Shown: positions 27,448 through 37,480, numbered from the stretch's first letter. The stretch: DNA of 64,000 nt from Leptospira congkakensis (GCF_004770265.1 NZ_RQGQ01000016.1:1-64000); one strand, 5' to 3'. Translations and numbers: made by a program. Notes: a model not told the origin generated them from the letters alone.

Positions 27448-27468
27448 ACATTTCCTTCAAGGGAATGT
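27448..27468. promoter_or_regulatory. Dyad in divergent promoter region
   Basis: ACATTTCC (27448-27455) and GGGAATGT (27461-27468) form an imperfect dyad (7 of 8) around TTCAA in the 84-bp gap between the divergent pgsB and phosphatase genes. It could be an operator acting on both promoters. No -35/-10 pair is clear, so this is a weak call. Confidence 0.25.
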
Positions 27469-27512
27469 CATTTGATTGTAACTCAAAACTGAGAAGATAC
27501 ACGTAGTTTTCT

Positions 27513-29909
27513 ATGAGCATACGTTACAAATTCTTATTAATACTGAGTGTGAGTCAAATTCTTCTTGTAATTGCTCTCACCACTAGTTTTGCCTACCTTC
27601 TCCAATCGGTTAAAAATATCCCTCAAACACAAAGGGCCGAGGATCTTTCGCGAAATTTTCAAAGGGAATTGGAATTTAAAGAAGAAAAACTACGTTTGTT
27701 ATTAGAAGAAATCACTTTTAATTCTCAGACTCGTGGAATTTTAGAAAGGGGTCTTGCAGATCGTTCGGTTTTGTCGAAGGAACTTCCTTATCTACAACAA
27801 ATTCTAAAAAGATATGGTCTTTCTATTTTTGAAATTGGAGACAATCAAGGAAAGGTTTTGTTTCGTGTGCATCGTCCTAAAGATTTTGGAGATGATAAAA
27901 AAAACCAACCCATCATTCGAAATGCGCTGAATGGACAATCTACAGCAGCTTTGGAAGACGGGCATAGTGGACTTGGTTTTCGATTGGCAGCTCCCCTTTT
28001 TGGAAGAGGAACACTTCTTATTGGCCAAGTAGTTGATGATAATTTTACAAAAACAATTTCAAAAGACAACCGAATTCATTTAGCAATTTTTCAAGAAGGA
28101 AAAGTAAAAACAGTCGGATCAGATATGATTCGTTTGGTGATGAATGAAAAACCTGAATTGCTTATGGAAGAACAAAGATTTCATTTTCAAAACAAACCAT
28201 ATTATATGGTGAAAATTCCTTATGTTGGAAGTTCTCAATCGGTAAAACATTTAGTATTTCACGTGATGATTGATGAAAACGAAGTAGAATCCAAAACTTG
28301 GAAAATTTGGTCGTTTTTTGTTATCGCATCACTTGTGTTGTGTGGTGTTATTTTCCTCATTTCATTTTTGTTCTCTCGAGATATGGTAGAAGCAATCAAA
28401 CTACTCACAACTGCCATGGTGGATTTAGACCAGTGGAAACCGGAAACTTTGCCAACTCATAGAAGTGATGAGATCGGGCAAATGGGAAGAGTTTTTGTGG
28501 AAATGAAAGAGGAATTGGCGGAACACCAAAATCATTTAGAAGAAATGGTGGACCAACGAACCAGAGAATTAAACGAAACTTTGTCGGAGATGCAAAAACT
28601 CCAGGACAAACAAGATGGAGATTATTTTTTAACATCTTTGCTCATCAAACCTTTACGCGGTTCATTTGCTAAATCAGAAACCGTTTCGATCAAAATCTTT
28701 GAACGGCAAATGAAACAATTTAAGTTCAGAAACAAACAATCTGAGATTGGTGGAGACCTTTCCGTATCTGATTCTATTTATTTGATGGGGAAAAAATACA
28801 CAGTATTTTTGAACGCGGATGCCATGGGTAAGTCCATCCAAGGTGCCGGTGGTGCGCTGGTGATGGGAACAGTTTTTAAATCCATCATCACTAGAACACA
28901 AAAGTTACGTTATATGCAAGATAGACATCCTGAACGTTGGTTAAAGGAATGTTTTCAAGAGGTTCATAACGTTTTTATTAGTTTTGATGGACATATGCTT
29001 ATATCCGCAATACTCGGGTTAGTTGATGAGGAAACGGGGACATTATACTATATCAATGCAGAACATCCTTGGATTGTATTATACCGAGATGGAAATGCAA
29101 GTTTTCTCGAAAATGAACATTCACTGAGAAAGATTGGATTCACTGAAATGAGCGGTGATGAAGTGGTGATTCAAATATATCCGCTTCGTCCTGGTGATGT
29201 GCTCATTTTGGGATCAGATGGGCGTGATGATTTGTTTGTTGGACAATCTGGCGGGAATCGAGTTATCAATGATGATGAAACTGTTTTTTTAAGGCATGTC
29301 AAGGAAGGTAGCGGAGATCTAAATGAAATTTGTAAAGTAATGTCGTTATTTGGTGATTTAACAGATGACTTAAGTTTGATGAGAATTGCATTTTTAGAAG
29401 AAGTTGCCTATGCGGCTAAAGAATCTACAAAAACAAATGTCTATTATCAAATGTTGGGTGAGGGGATTCAATCGTATCGTGATAAAGAATGGAACAATGC
29501 TATTTTTGCTTTAGAACTTGCTTTGGAATCCGAACCAGATGATCTCTATTGTTTGAGAGAGTTGTCCAAGTTGTATATGAAATCCAAGGACTATGAAAAG
29601 GCGATTGAACTTGCGAATCGTTACTTACAGTTAAATCCTGGAGATACTGACTTTTTGTTTTATATTGCTTACGCTCACAAACAAAGAAGAGACTTTGTGT
29701 TAGCGACAGACTTTGCAGAAAGACTTCGTTTTAGAGATCCGAAAAATTTTAATAACCTTCTTCTACTTGCTGAAATTCTAATGCACAGAAGAGATATCGA
29801 ACGTTCGAAAGAGGTTTTATTGGCTTTGCAAGAAATGGCACCCGAAAACCCAAAACTTCTTAAACTAAAAAACTTTTGGAAAAAAATGGTAGCTACTTCT
29901 GTAACTTAA
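27513..29909 (+). CDS. SpoIIE-type phosphatase with HAMP and TPRs
   Basis: A 798-residue membrane Ser/Thr phosphatase. In order: transmembrane helix (about 7-29), periplasmic sensor (about 38-265), second helix (about 270-292), HAMP and coiled coil (to about 370), PP2C/SpoIIE domain (about 385-640) and TPR units (about 645-795). Metal-site Asp residues are visible in EIGGDLSV, NADAMGKSIQGAGGAL and GSDGRDDL. Such RsbU-like enzymes dephosphorylate STAS anti-anti-sigma factors. A STAS gene converges on it with only one base between their ends. No RsbW-type kinase is found in the window. Confidence 0.93.
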   Translation: MSIRYKFLLILSVSQILLVIALTTSFAYLLQSVKNIPQTQRAEDLSRNFQRELEFKEEKLRLLLEEITFNSQTRGILERGLADRSVLSKELPYLQQILKRYGLSIFEIGDNQGKVLFRVHRPKDFGDDKKNQPIIRNALNGQSTAALEDGHSGLGFRLAAPLFGRGTLLIGQVVDDNFTKTISKDNRIHLAIFQEGKVKTVGSDMIRLVMNEKPELLMEEQRFHFQNKPYYMVKIPYVGSSQSVKHLVFHVMIDENEVESKTWKIWSFFVIASLVLCGVIFLISFLFSRDMVEAIKLLTTAMVDLDQWKPETLPTHRSDEIGQMGRVFVEMKEELAEHQNHLEEMVDQRTRELNETLSEMQKLQDKQDGDYFLTSLLIKPLRGSFAKSETVSIKIFERQMKQFKFRNKQSEIGGDLSVSDSIYLMGKKYTVFLNADAMGKSIQGAGGALVMGTVFKSIITRTQKLRYMQDRHPERWLKECFQEVHNVFISFDGHMLISAILGLVDEETGTLYYINAEHPWIVLYRDGNASFLENEHSLRKIGFTEMSGDEVVIQIYPLRPGDVLILGSDGRDDLFVGQSGGNRVINDDETVFLRHVKEGSGDLNEICKVMSLFGDLTDDLSLMRIAFLEEVAYAAKESTKTNVYYQMLGEGIQSYRDKEWNNAIFALELALESEPDDLYCLRELSKLYMKSKDYEKAIELANRYLQLNPGDTDFLFYIAYAHKQRRDFVLATDFAERLRFRDPKNFNNLLLLAEILMHRRDIERSKEVLLALQEMAPENPKLLKLKNFWKKMVATSVT

Positions 29910-29910
29910 G

Positions 29911-30246
29911 TTATTTGAAAGAATTGATTGCTTCTTCTGTACTCTCAAAAATTTGAATTACGGAAGAAATTTTAGAAATGCGGAAAATTTGACGGATTGT
30001 TTTGGAAACATTTACAATTCGTAAACCGCCACCTAACTCCGACAATTTATCGTTGAGTGACATGATGAGTCCAAATCCAGAAGAGTCAATAAAACTGACT
30101 CCTTCTAAATCAAAGATAAATCGATGTTCTTCTTGGGATGCAGATTCTTTGATTCGTTCTTTGAGTATGCCGGCATTTAACATATCTAAGTTGCCGAATA
30201 ATTTCAGAACAACAATGCCGTCGAATTTAGATTCTGTATATTCCAT
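29911..30246 (-). CDS. STAS anti-sigma-factor antagonist
   Basis: A 111-residue single STAS domain of the SpoIIAA/RsbV type. The phosphorylatable serine is Ser56 in FIDSSGFG, and GNLDMLNA matches the conserved N-terminal part. In partner switching, the unphosphorylated form captures a kinase/anti-sigma factor. It faces the SpoIIE-type phosphatase tail to tail, which makes that enzyme its natural activator; transcription is from opposite directions. Confidence 0.93.
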   Translation of the reverse strand: MEYTESKFDGIVVLKLFGNLDMLNAGILKERIKESASQEEHRFIFDLEGVSFIDSSGFGLIMSLNDKLSELGGGLRIVNVSKTIRQIFRISKISSVIQIFESTEEAINSFK

Positions 30247-30290
30247 TGAACCGCTTTGAGAATAGCTAATTTTTGGATTTGGTCAATAGA

Positions 30291-32339
30291 TTAATTGACG
30301 AACTTATCCCATTTTTCTTCCACCGAAATGGATCTGAGGATTCGCCAAATCAGTTTAGAACCGTTTTCCGAATTGGTCATAATGACCACTCCATATCCTT
30401 TTTCTGTGTTGAAAAGGGCAAGCGACTTATGTCCCTTTGTATGGCCGCCATGAAAGAAATATTCTGTTTTGCCAGTGCGATTTAAGAAAAACCCATGCGC
30501 GACAAGGGCATGCACCGTGAGGTTTGCTGCACTCATTTTGGGTGAGAGCAAATATTCGGCCGATTCTTTAGAGAGAAAGTTTGATTTTCCTTGTTTTGCC
30601 CTCGCCACTTCATGAAATAACAATCCCACTTCTTCAGGTGTTGTCCAAAGCCCGCCGGAGGAAAGTTCAGGAGTGACAAAGGATTTTTGAGGGAGTAGGT
30701 TTCCTTGTTCATCGTAACCGTCACAACGATCATCTTCGGCTGTTAGATTTTGTCGGAATGTACTTCTTGTCATTTGTAAGGGTTGGAAAACAACTTCAGA
30801 CATTAGGTTTTGAAAAGATTTTCCCGTTCGTTCGGCTAAGATTTCTTGTACGATGCTGTATCCACCACCGGAGTATCGAGATTTACTTCCTGGTTTGTAA
30901 TATAATTTTAAACCATTTCCTTTTGTGGTATAAGTGTCTTTTAATTCGCGTAAATGTTTCTTTCCTGAATTAATGGGATCATCCCAATTTCCTTTTTCCG
31001 TTAACCCACTTGTGTGAGATAATAATAAATCAAGATTAACAACGGATCTTCTTTTCCCTTTAGGAACGGACACTTTGTACTGCTTTAGTTTTCCAATCCA
31101 ATTGGAATATAAATCAAGTTGACCAGATTCAACTAATCGAAGTGTTGCGGTTGCTGTCATTGTTTTAGAGAGAGAACCTGCTCGAAAAAGAGTATGTTGT
31201 GTTTTTGTTCCATACATCTTTTTCCAACTTAATCCCCCATTTCTAAAAACGGCAATCCCGAGGGAAGGAACCTTCTCGATTTTCATTAAATCTTCTATAT
31301 ATACTTCGTTTGGAAGATTGGTCTTTTTTTTAAGATTTAATTTTTTAGCATCAAAAATGATTTCTGTTAAAATTGATTTTATCGAAGATAAATCACCTTT
31401 GCTGTTTCCGAAAGGACTTACAATTGTGATAAAAATTCTACTCTTTAAGTCATGATAAATAAAGTTAGAAATTCCCTTTTCTTTACCATAAGTCCAATAA
31501 AAATAATCTCCAACAAAAGCCCCTTCACCGAAAGCGATCGGGTCTTCCGATATGGAATCGGATAATATAGTTTTTTTGATGAATGTATCTCTAGATACTT
31601 TTGAGATTAGTTTTGGTTTTTTAAGTTCCAGGCTAAAAATTACCAAATCTTCTGGTGTAGAATAAATTCCACTATTCCCAATTAAAACTTCCGTAGTATC
31701 AACGTTTGTATTTTGGAAACCTAACGGATCAAAAATTTTTTCTTTTAGATAATGCGAATATGAAGAACCCGAAACCTTTTCTATTATATAGGATAATAAA
31801 AGATAATCTAGACGACTGTATTTCCAATACTCTCCTGAAGGAAAGACAGGTTTTAGTTTAGATTCTAAAAAATGTCGTTTGATATCATCACGTTTTAGAT
31901 GAGGTTTCTCTGTATCAAAATTTGGTAAAAATTCGATGATTTTTGGTAATCCGGATGTGTGGCGTAACAAATGTCCAATTGTAATTTTGGAATAAGGGAA
32001 CCACTTAAGATGTTTTGATACAGGATCAGACAAAGATATTTTTTTTTCTTCTTCTAACATATGAATTGCATAAGAAGTGAAAATCTTTGTAGATTCACCT
32101 AACGGGAAATTGTGCTTTTTATAAAGTTGTGAGTTTTTCTTTTTTTTATTTGTTAGAATGGATTCTCTGAATAAAATATTATCATCCTGAGAAATGAGGA
32201 CAACACCTTGAAATCCTTCTTGTTTGATTCTTTTTCGAAGTTTTTCTTTGGTTTCTTCTGAAAAAGAGCCAATTTCGGATTCTCCACAGTTAGTCAAAAA
32301 TAAACTGAAAAGAAGACAAATGAAAATCCGAAATTGCAT
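30291..32339 (-). CDS. Tandem beta-lactamase-fold lipoprotein, first domain degenerate
   Basis: A 682-residue lipoprotein (signal ends FLTNC, Cys18) with two class C beta-lactamase/serine-hydrolase domains. The second (about 345-670) is complete: Ser389 and Lys392 in AGSLSK, Tyr489 in RYSGGGY, and His630 in FHGG. In the first (about 30-330) the matching SxxK box reads GESTK, so the serine position is Glu82 before Lys85; YxN reads YSR (174-176); and no HxG box is visible. HLLRHTSGLP is retained in domain one. The first domain is therefore probably inactive and may bind substrate or partner. The substrate is likely a small ester or peptide, but not known. It follows gpmI by eight bases. Confidence 0.9.
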   Translation of the reverse strand: MQFRIFICLLFSLFLTNCGESEIGSFSEETKEKLRKRIKQEGFQGVVLISQDDNILFRESILTNKKKKNSQLYKKHNFPLGESTKIFTSYAIHMLEEEKKISLSDPVSKHLKWFPYSKITIGHLLRHTSGLPKIIEFLPNFDTEKPHLKRDDIKRHFLESKLKPVFPSGEYWKYSRLDYLLLSYIIEKVSGSSYSHYLKEKIFDPLGFQNTNVDTTEVLIGNSGIYSTPEDLVIFSLELKKPKLISKVSRDTFIKKTILSDSISEDPIAFGEGAFVGDYFYWTYGKEKGISNFIYHDLKSRIFITIVSPFGNSKGDLSSIKSILTEIIFDAKKLNLKKKTNLPNEVYIEDLMKIEKVPSLGIAVFRNGGLSWKKMYGTKTQHTLFRAGSLSKTMTATATLRLVESGQLDLYSNWIGKLKQYKVSVPKGKRRSVVNLDLLLSHTSGLTEKGNWDDPINSGKKHLRELKDTYTTKGNGLKLYYKPGSKSRYSGGGYSIVQEILAERTGKSFQNLMSEVVFQPLQMTRSTFRQNLTAEDDRCDGYDEQGNLLPQKSFVTPELSSGGLWTTPEEVGLLFHEVARAKQGKSNFLSKESAEYLLSPKMSAANLTVHALVAHGFFLNRTGKTEYFFHGGHTKGHKSLALFNTEKGYGVVIMTNSENGSKLIWRILRSISVEEKWDKFVN

Positions 32340-32346
32340 TTTGAAA

Positions 32347-33999
32347 TTAGTCTCTATTAATTAGACTTGGATGGTATCCTTCTGGTGCTTCAAATCCTAA
32401 AAGATCCATCATAGTTGCCGCAACATTTGCCAGCCCTTTTTCCTTTAAGTTTTGATTGAGTTGAATTTTTCCAGATGGATCATAGAGTACAAATTGTACA
32501 GGATTTAGTGTGTGGCTTGTTTTTGGAACGGGTTTCCCGTCTTTTGATGTTTCTGCTGTTCCCTTTTTTGTTAGTTGATACATTTCGTCTGCATTGCCAT
32601 GGTCAGCGGTAATACATAAAACTGTCCCAGTTTCGTCACAAATTTTTTTGATTCGATCTAAACAAATATCAAGATACTCTAAACTACGGACGGTCGCATC
32701 CATATTTCCAGTATGACCCACCATATCTCCGTTGGCATAATTAACTCGTAAAAATGGAAATTTGTGTGAAGTGAGAGCAAGCACAAGGTTGTCTGTGATT
32801 TCTTTTGCTTTCATTTCCGGCTTTTGGTCAAAAGGAATGATGTCGGATTTTACTTCTTCATATGTTTCTAATGTTTGATTAAAATAACCTGACCTGTTTC
32901 CATTCCAAAAAAAAGTCACATGCCCGTACTTTTGTGTTTCGGAGAGAGCGTATTGAGCTACACCTTCGTTTGCAAAGTATTCCCCCATAGTTCGATCGAT
33001 TGCAGGAGGATCCACTAAGTATTGTTTGGGGATAAACAAATCCCCATCATATTGCATCATACCTGCAAATTCAATTTTTGGGAAACGTTTACGATTAAAA
33101 TTTGTTAATGATTCTTCTGTAAAGGCTCTTGAAATTTCAATGGCACGATCACCACGAAAGTTAAAAAATACTACGGAATCGTTGTCTTCTACTTTACCAA
33201 CAGGTTTTCCATTGGAATCTCCAATCACAAATCCAGGCAGATATTGATCAATGACTGATGGATTTTCAGTTCGGAAAGTTTCAATGGCTTCCTTCGCAGT
33301 AGAAAAAATTCGACCTTCTCCTTCAACGTGATGGTTCCAACCTCTTTCTACCATGGACCAATCGGCATCATAACGATCCATCGTGAGTTCCATCCTTCCC
33401 CCACCTGATGCGATTAGGATATCGATTCCTTTTTTTCTATAGGAATCTAAATATTCTTCAAAGGGATTCAAATAGTCTAACGCAGATTTTTCGGGAACAT
33501 CTCTACCATCTAACAAAATATGGAGACGTATTTTTTTGATCTCTTCTTTGATTGCGTGATCTATTAGTGCTCTTAAATGATCGATATGGCTATGAACATT
33601 TCCATCGGAAAACAATCCAAGAAAATGAAATGTAGACTGATTTGATTTACAATTCGAAACAGTTTTTTTCCAAATGGGGCCTGCAAACAAACTTCCGTTC
33701 TCAATGGATTGCGATACTAATTTTGCACCTTGATCAAAGATTCTTCCTGAACCTAAAACATTATGACCCACTTCAGAGTTACCCATATCTTCATCACTTG
33801 GCATTCCGACAGCGGTTCCATGTGCTTTTAATAGAACAGTAGGTTGTGTTTTCCAAAGCCCTTTTAATACAGGCATATCAGCTTTAGCAACGGCGTTTCC
33901 GTTTTCGTATCCTTTTTCTGTAAACCCAACACCATCTAAGATGATTAATAAAACTTGTTTGGCCAATGAACCTTTGGGTTGTTTTTTAAGAGTTAACAT
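32347..33999 (-). CDS. gpmI: Cofactor-independent phosphoglycerate mutase
   Basis: Interconverts 3- and 2-phosphoglycerate in glycolysis with two Mn ions. The alkaline-phosphatase-type core shows LIILDGVGF near residue 20, the phosphoserine region [15 protein letters not shown], and the [11 protein letters not shown] metal motif. At 550 residues it is slightly longer than the usual 510. It is cytoplasmic. It lies in a leftward row between the beta-propeller lipoprotein (36 bp upstream) and the tandem serine-hydrolase gene (eight bp downstream); these outer-envelope neighbours are unusual for a glycolytic gene. Confidence 0.96.
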   Translation of the reverse strand: MLTLKKQPKGSLAKQVLLIILDGVGFTEKGYENGNAVAKADMPVLKGLWKTQPTVLLKAHGTAVGMPSDEDMGNSEVGHNVLGSGRIFDQGAKLVSQSIENGSLFAGPIWKKTVSNCKSNQSTFHFLGLFSDGNVHSHIDHLRALIDHAIKEEIKKIRLHILLDGRDVPEKSALDYLNPFEEYLDSYRKKGIDILIASGGGRMELTMDRYDADWSMVERGWNHHVEGEGRIFSTAKEAIETFRTENPSVIDQYLPGFVIGDSNGKPVGKVEDNDSVVFFNFRGDRAIEISRAFTEESLTNFNRKRFPKIEFAGMMQYDGDLFIPKQYLVDPPAIDRTMGEYFANEGVAQYALSETQKYGHVTFFWNGNRSGYFNQTLETYEEVKSDIIPFDQKPEMKAKEITDNLVLALTSHKFPFLRVNYANGDMVGHTGNMDATVRSLEYLDICLDRIKKICDETGTVLCITADHGNADEMYQLTKKGTAETSKDGKPVPKTSHTLNPVQFVLYDPSGKIQLNQNLKEKGLANVAATMMDLLGFEAPEGYHPSLINRD

Positions 34000-34034
34000 A
34001 GATTAGATTCCCCTGTCTTTTTCCACTTTGAGAT

Positions 34035-35411
34035 TTATTGAAGATTTTGCAACTGGAAGATATCAAAAGGTGTGAGTTCTACAGAACTTGGTATGGGATT
34101 CAAAAGAACATTTCCCAAATTGGAGTCGTAAACATAAATACCTGGTCGATTGAAATCCGTAGATCCAACCAAAAGTTTTCCTTCATTCGTAAGCAATAGA
34201 CCGGAAAGGCTTATCCCAATATTCCCTGGTATTTGCAAAAGTGTTGCAATTCGTTCGCCCGTTCTTGGTCGAAAAGCTTGGACTGTTTTTGTAAATCCAG
34301 AATCAAGAACAGCTGCATATCCAAGTTCTTCATTTTTAATTTGAAAGGCAAGAATGTCGCCACCAGCAGTTTCTTCTGCAAAGAGACGATTGGGATGGAA
34401 CTGACGAGTGCTTAGACGAAAAGCAATGATTCCCGCATCTATTTGAGAAATAAACCCAACGCGTCCAACGCATGCAAATACCAGATGAGGTTCACCGAAC
34501 AAATTTACTTTTTGGATTTTGGAACTTGGATTTCTATAAGGAAGAGTATAAACAGCCCTGATTACGTTTAGATCCATATCAATTTCAACTAGATAAGAAT
34601 CTGAGTTAGGTGGTAAATAACCAGATACATCATTTCGATCCAATCGTTGTAACAATACAAATAAACTAGATCCATCCTGGAGCATATAAGAAGATTCAAC
34701 TGAACTATCTGGGATTCCTGATGTAGAATAAGTTTCTCGTAGAGAAGTGAAAGAAACTCCTCCAAGTTTTGTTCCGTTGGATCTTGAGTAAATAGCTAAT
34801 TCATCAGAATTGTATAAACTGATAAAATATTTGTCATTCCAAACGGAAATGTCTTGAGGATTTTTTCCTTGGCCTACACTGAACTCTTGTTCGGTGAGAA
34901 ATCCTAATTGAGGATTTAATACCTGAATGCTATCACGATTCAAACGATTGACTATAAATACCCTGTCGTTTGTATATCTGCCCACTGCATCGGAATGGAT
35001 AGGAATGGATGTGGGAAACGTCGTAAACGAATTTGGTTCAAATGTTTTGAATCTCCCGCCACTTGCAAAATCAGAAGTGACAACACCTACAGAAGTGGGC
35101 GAAGCCGATAAAAATAAAAACCGAAACAAGTCTGGTTTTTCAATTTCCAATTGAGCGCATTGGAAATGAAAGAAAAGGATGGGAAATAACCGCACTGCGT
35201 ATATCACCCGGACTCGCTGGGGATTGTATTTGTAGTTCAGAAATCTTGCTGTGAATAACCGCACTGCGTATATCACCCGGACTCGCTGGGGATTGTATCT
35301 GTAGTTTAGAAATCTTGCTGTGAATAACCGCACTGCGTATATCACCCGCCAGAATGCGAGAATCCAAATGTAATTTATTTTATCCCGAGAACTATTTTTG
35401 GTTTTAGTCAT
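34035..35411 (-). CDS. Beta-propeller-like lipoprotein with repeated N terminus
   Basis: A 458-residue frame. The ATG at 35411 overlaps the TAA of the TonB receptor (TAATG), which supports coupling. The first 68 residues contain a 23-residue unit (VIYAVRLFTARFLNY and eight more) repeated in tandem, ending in RLFPILFFHFQC, a lipobox with Cys85. In-frame GTG codons at 35207 or 35195 would give a short, more normal signal peptide, so the true start is uncertain. The mature part has the repeating strands and DISVWNDKYFIS-type units of a YncE-like propeller. Paired with the receptor it may be a surface binding protein for the same ligand. Confidence 0.78.
   Translation of the reverse strand: MTKTKNSSRDKINYIWILAFWRVIYAVRLFTARFLNYRYNPQRVRVIYAVRLFTARFLNYKYNPQRVRVIYAVRLFPILFFHFQCAQLEIEKPDLFRFLFLSASPTSVGVVTSDFASGGRFKTFEPNSFTTFPTSIPIHSDAVGRYTNDRVFIVNRLNRDSIQVLNPQLGFLTEQEFSVGQGKNPQDISVWNDKYFISLYNSDELAIYSRSNGTKLGGVSFTSLRETYSTSGIPDSSVESSYMLQDGSSLFVLLQRLDRNDVSGYLPPNSDSYLVEIDMDLNVIRAVYTLPYRNPSSKIQKVNLFGEPHLVFACVGRVGFISQIDAGIIAFRLSTRQFHPNRLFAEETAGGDILAFQIKNEELGYAAVLDSGFTKTVQAFRPRTGERIATLLQIPGNIGISLSGLLLTNEGKLLVGSTDFNRPGIYVYDSNLGNVLLNPIPSSVELTPFDIFQLQNLQ
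35185..35348. repeat. 69-bp tandem repeat, in frame
   Basis: Two full 69-bp units begin at 35185 and 35254, and a 26-bp partial third unit begins at 35323. The full units differ at about two bases. The period is 23 codons and no stop arises, so copies can be gained or lost without frameshift. The array lies in the 5' part of the beta-propeller lipoprotein gene and repeats its possible GTG start codons. Confidence 0.95.
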
Positions 35412-37480
35412 TAGAATCGATAGCTCCCTGTAAAATAATAACTGCGGCCAGGCAATGGATATCCTACCAAATCCTCAACACGTTTGTCTGTTAGATTACG
35501 AACCTCAAATCCTAAAATCAATTCGTTTCCTGTTTCTGAATTTTTATAAGGTATGTATTGGATGTAGAGATTCCAAAATTGTCGGGCTGGTAGATAACCT
35601 AGGTATTCATTAGTTCTGTCCCGAAAATTGGCACCAATGTATTGGTATTCTAATCCAATTTCTCCGAATTCTTTAAAGAATGCGAGTAGCGCACTGCCTT
35701 GGCTTTTGGAACGAAGAGGAAGATACTTTCCATTGAGTGATGGTGATTCGGAATAGTTTCTCGCGTCTTGATACGTATAATTAAAGTTAAATTTAACACC
35801 TTTATTCCAAATTAGGTTGTGACTTGTCTCTAATCCGCGAATGAAAGCTTGGTCTACGTTTTCTGGTCTAAGTGTAAACTGTGAATTTGGTAAAAACAAA
35901 ATCATATCATAAATTCGTTTTTGAAAAATAGATACATCGGATTGTATTTTCCAATTGTTACTTGGTTTTGAATGAAGATAAAACCCAAAATCGCCGTTTC
36001 GACTTTGTTCTGGTCGTAATTTAGTATTTCCTACGATACTCCCTCGCTCACCAAATAACTCTAAGAAGGTGGGAATACGAAAATCTTTACTAATGTTTGC
36101 CAGTGTTCCAAATTCTAAACTATCTTTTTTGATCCAAATAATTTTGATTCCAAAACTTGGATTGGTGAAAGCTTGTTTTACATAAAAAACATCAGTGAGT
36201 GGATCTAGAAGTTGGTTACGAACACTGGTTTCATCTTTGCCGAACCTATCTGTGAATTTCTCAAAACGAACTTGAGGAACTAAAAACAGTCTGTTAGAAA
36301 AGAATCTAATTTCATCTTGGAAGGTGGCACTTAAAGAATCCCTTCTTTTTTTAGGTTCTTTCCTTTCAGTTTCATGATTGTACCTTTTTTCATATCGAGT
36401 AAAAAACTCTTGTTCCGTTTGGAAAGAAGCACGTAGAACTTGATTGTATTCTAATAAATATAAAGTGGGAGAAAGTTGGAATCCATATTGGTTGGTTTTG
36501 GTAAATGAATCGGGAGTTCCGTAACTAAATTCAGATTTAGGATCAAAAAGATCATCCTTGGAAAAGTTACCATAGGTTTTTGTTTCAAGAGTTAGGTTTT
36601 GTAAAAGAAATTCATTTGTTTCTGTTGTGATTGCCGAAGAAAGTTTGCTAAAAACTCTTTCTACCGCAACGGTTTGCCTATTGCCTGGACCGGGTAATCC
36701 TTGTTTTCTGTGGATATAATCATTTAATAAATTGATTTTTGTTTTTCCAAATTCAAAAGCGATGTTTCCTGTAAAACCCGTTTTCCGAAATTGTGCATTC
36801 CTTCGTGTATCAATTGTATCATCGTAAGTATTAAATAAAACAGTTCCTTTATTGTTGAGATAACTAAAGTTTTGGTCTGATGTTTCTTGAAGAGCCTGTA
36901 TAAAATAAGATCCACCTGAAAACTGATCCATATGAGTCACTGAAGCTTTAGCAGTTTTAAAACTTCCTCCCATCAAATTGATACGTGTGAAAGGTTTTTC
37001 AACTTTTGATTTGGAAACTAAATTGATGGAACCTCCAATCGATGATCCTGAAAATCCAGCGGGTGTTCCTGATTTATAAATTTCTATTTTTTCTAAATTG
37101 TCAAAGGGTAGATCTGCTAAATTGATTTCGCCACCCATGGAATTATTAATCGGAACACCATTCCAATAAATTTTTGTTTGGTTGGGATTGGTTCCGCGTA
37201 AGGAAAGCGTGGAGTAAGAACCAAGTCCACCATATTGCCTCACCCGAACTCCTGCTTCGCGGTTTAATACATCTGGTAAACTCGTGTATCGAGTGTTTGT
37301 TGATGTTAAGTCTATTTCTTTTTGGAAACCTGTTGGGTTTTTGGCAAAATTAGAATTTTTTGACTGACTTTCTACATTAGCTCTAATTTCTACTTCTTTC
37401 GTTTCTTTGTTCTGAGCATGTAATGTAAGGGCCGAGAAACATAAAAAAAGAATAATAGATAATCGGAAATAGGAAATCAT
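35411..37480 (-). CDS. TonB-dependent outer-membrane receptor
   Basis: A 689-residue receptor from the ATG at 37480, which gives a proper signal peptide (MISYFRLSIILFLCFSALTL then HAQ); the frame is open back to 37564, but that would overlap the divergent kinase gene. The plug domain follows, with LPDVLNREAGVRVRQYGG, LRGTNPNQTKIYWNGVPIN and GSSIGGSINL, and then a 22-strand-type barrel ending in an aromatic residue (YRF). The plug is BtuB/FepA-like. The ligand is unknown; no cobalamin riboswitch or iron box could be recognised. The next gene downstream is coupled by TAATG. Confidence 0.93.
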   Translation of the reverse strand: MISYFRLSIILFLCFSALTLHAQNKETKEVEIRANVESQSKNSNFAKNPTGFQKEIDLTSTNTRYTSLPDVLNREAGVRVRQYGGLGSYSTLSLRGTNPNQTKIYWNGVPINNSMGGEINLADLPFDNLEKIEIYKSGTPAGFSGSSIGGSINLVSKSKVEKPFTRINLMGGSFKTAKASVTHMDQFSGGSYFIQALQETSDQNFSYLNNKGTVLFNTYDDTIDTRRNAQFRKTGFTGNIAFEFGKTKINLLNDYIHRKQGLPGPGNRQTVAVERVFSKLSSAITTETNEFLLQNLTLETKTYGNFSKDDLFDPKSEFSYGTPDSFTKTNQYGFQLSPTLYLLEYNQVLRASFQTEQEFFTRYEKRYNHETERKEPKKRRDSLSATFQDEIRFFSNRLFLVPQVRFEKFTDRFGKDETSVRNQLLDPLTDVFYVKQAFTNPSFGIKIIWIKKDSLEFGTLANISKDFRIPTFLELFGERGSIVGNTKLRPEQSRNGDFGFYLHSKPSNNWKIQSDVSIFQKRIYDMILFLPNSQFTLRPENVDQAFIRGLETSHNLIWNKGVKFNFNYTYQDARNYSESPSLNGKYLPLRSKSQGSALLAFFKEFGEIGLEYQYIGANFRDRTNEYLGYLPARQFWNLYIQYIPYKNSETGNELILGFEVRNLTDKRVEDLVGYPLPGRSYYFTGSYRF

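Noticed and set aside
35185..35348. CRISPR array
   Set aside because: The units are 69 bp, directly adjacent, without unique spacers, and are open in frame within a gene.
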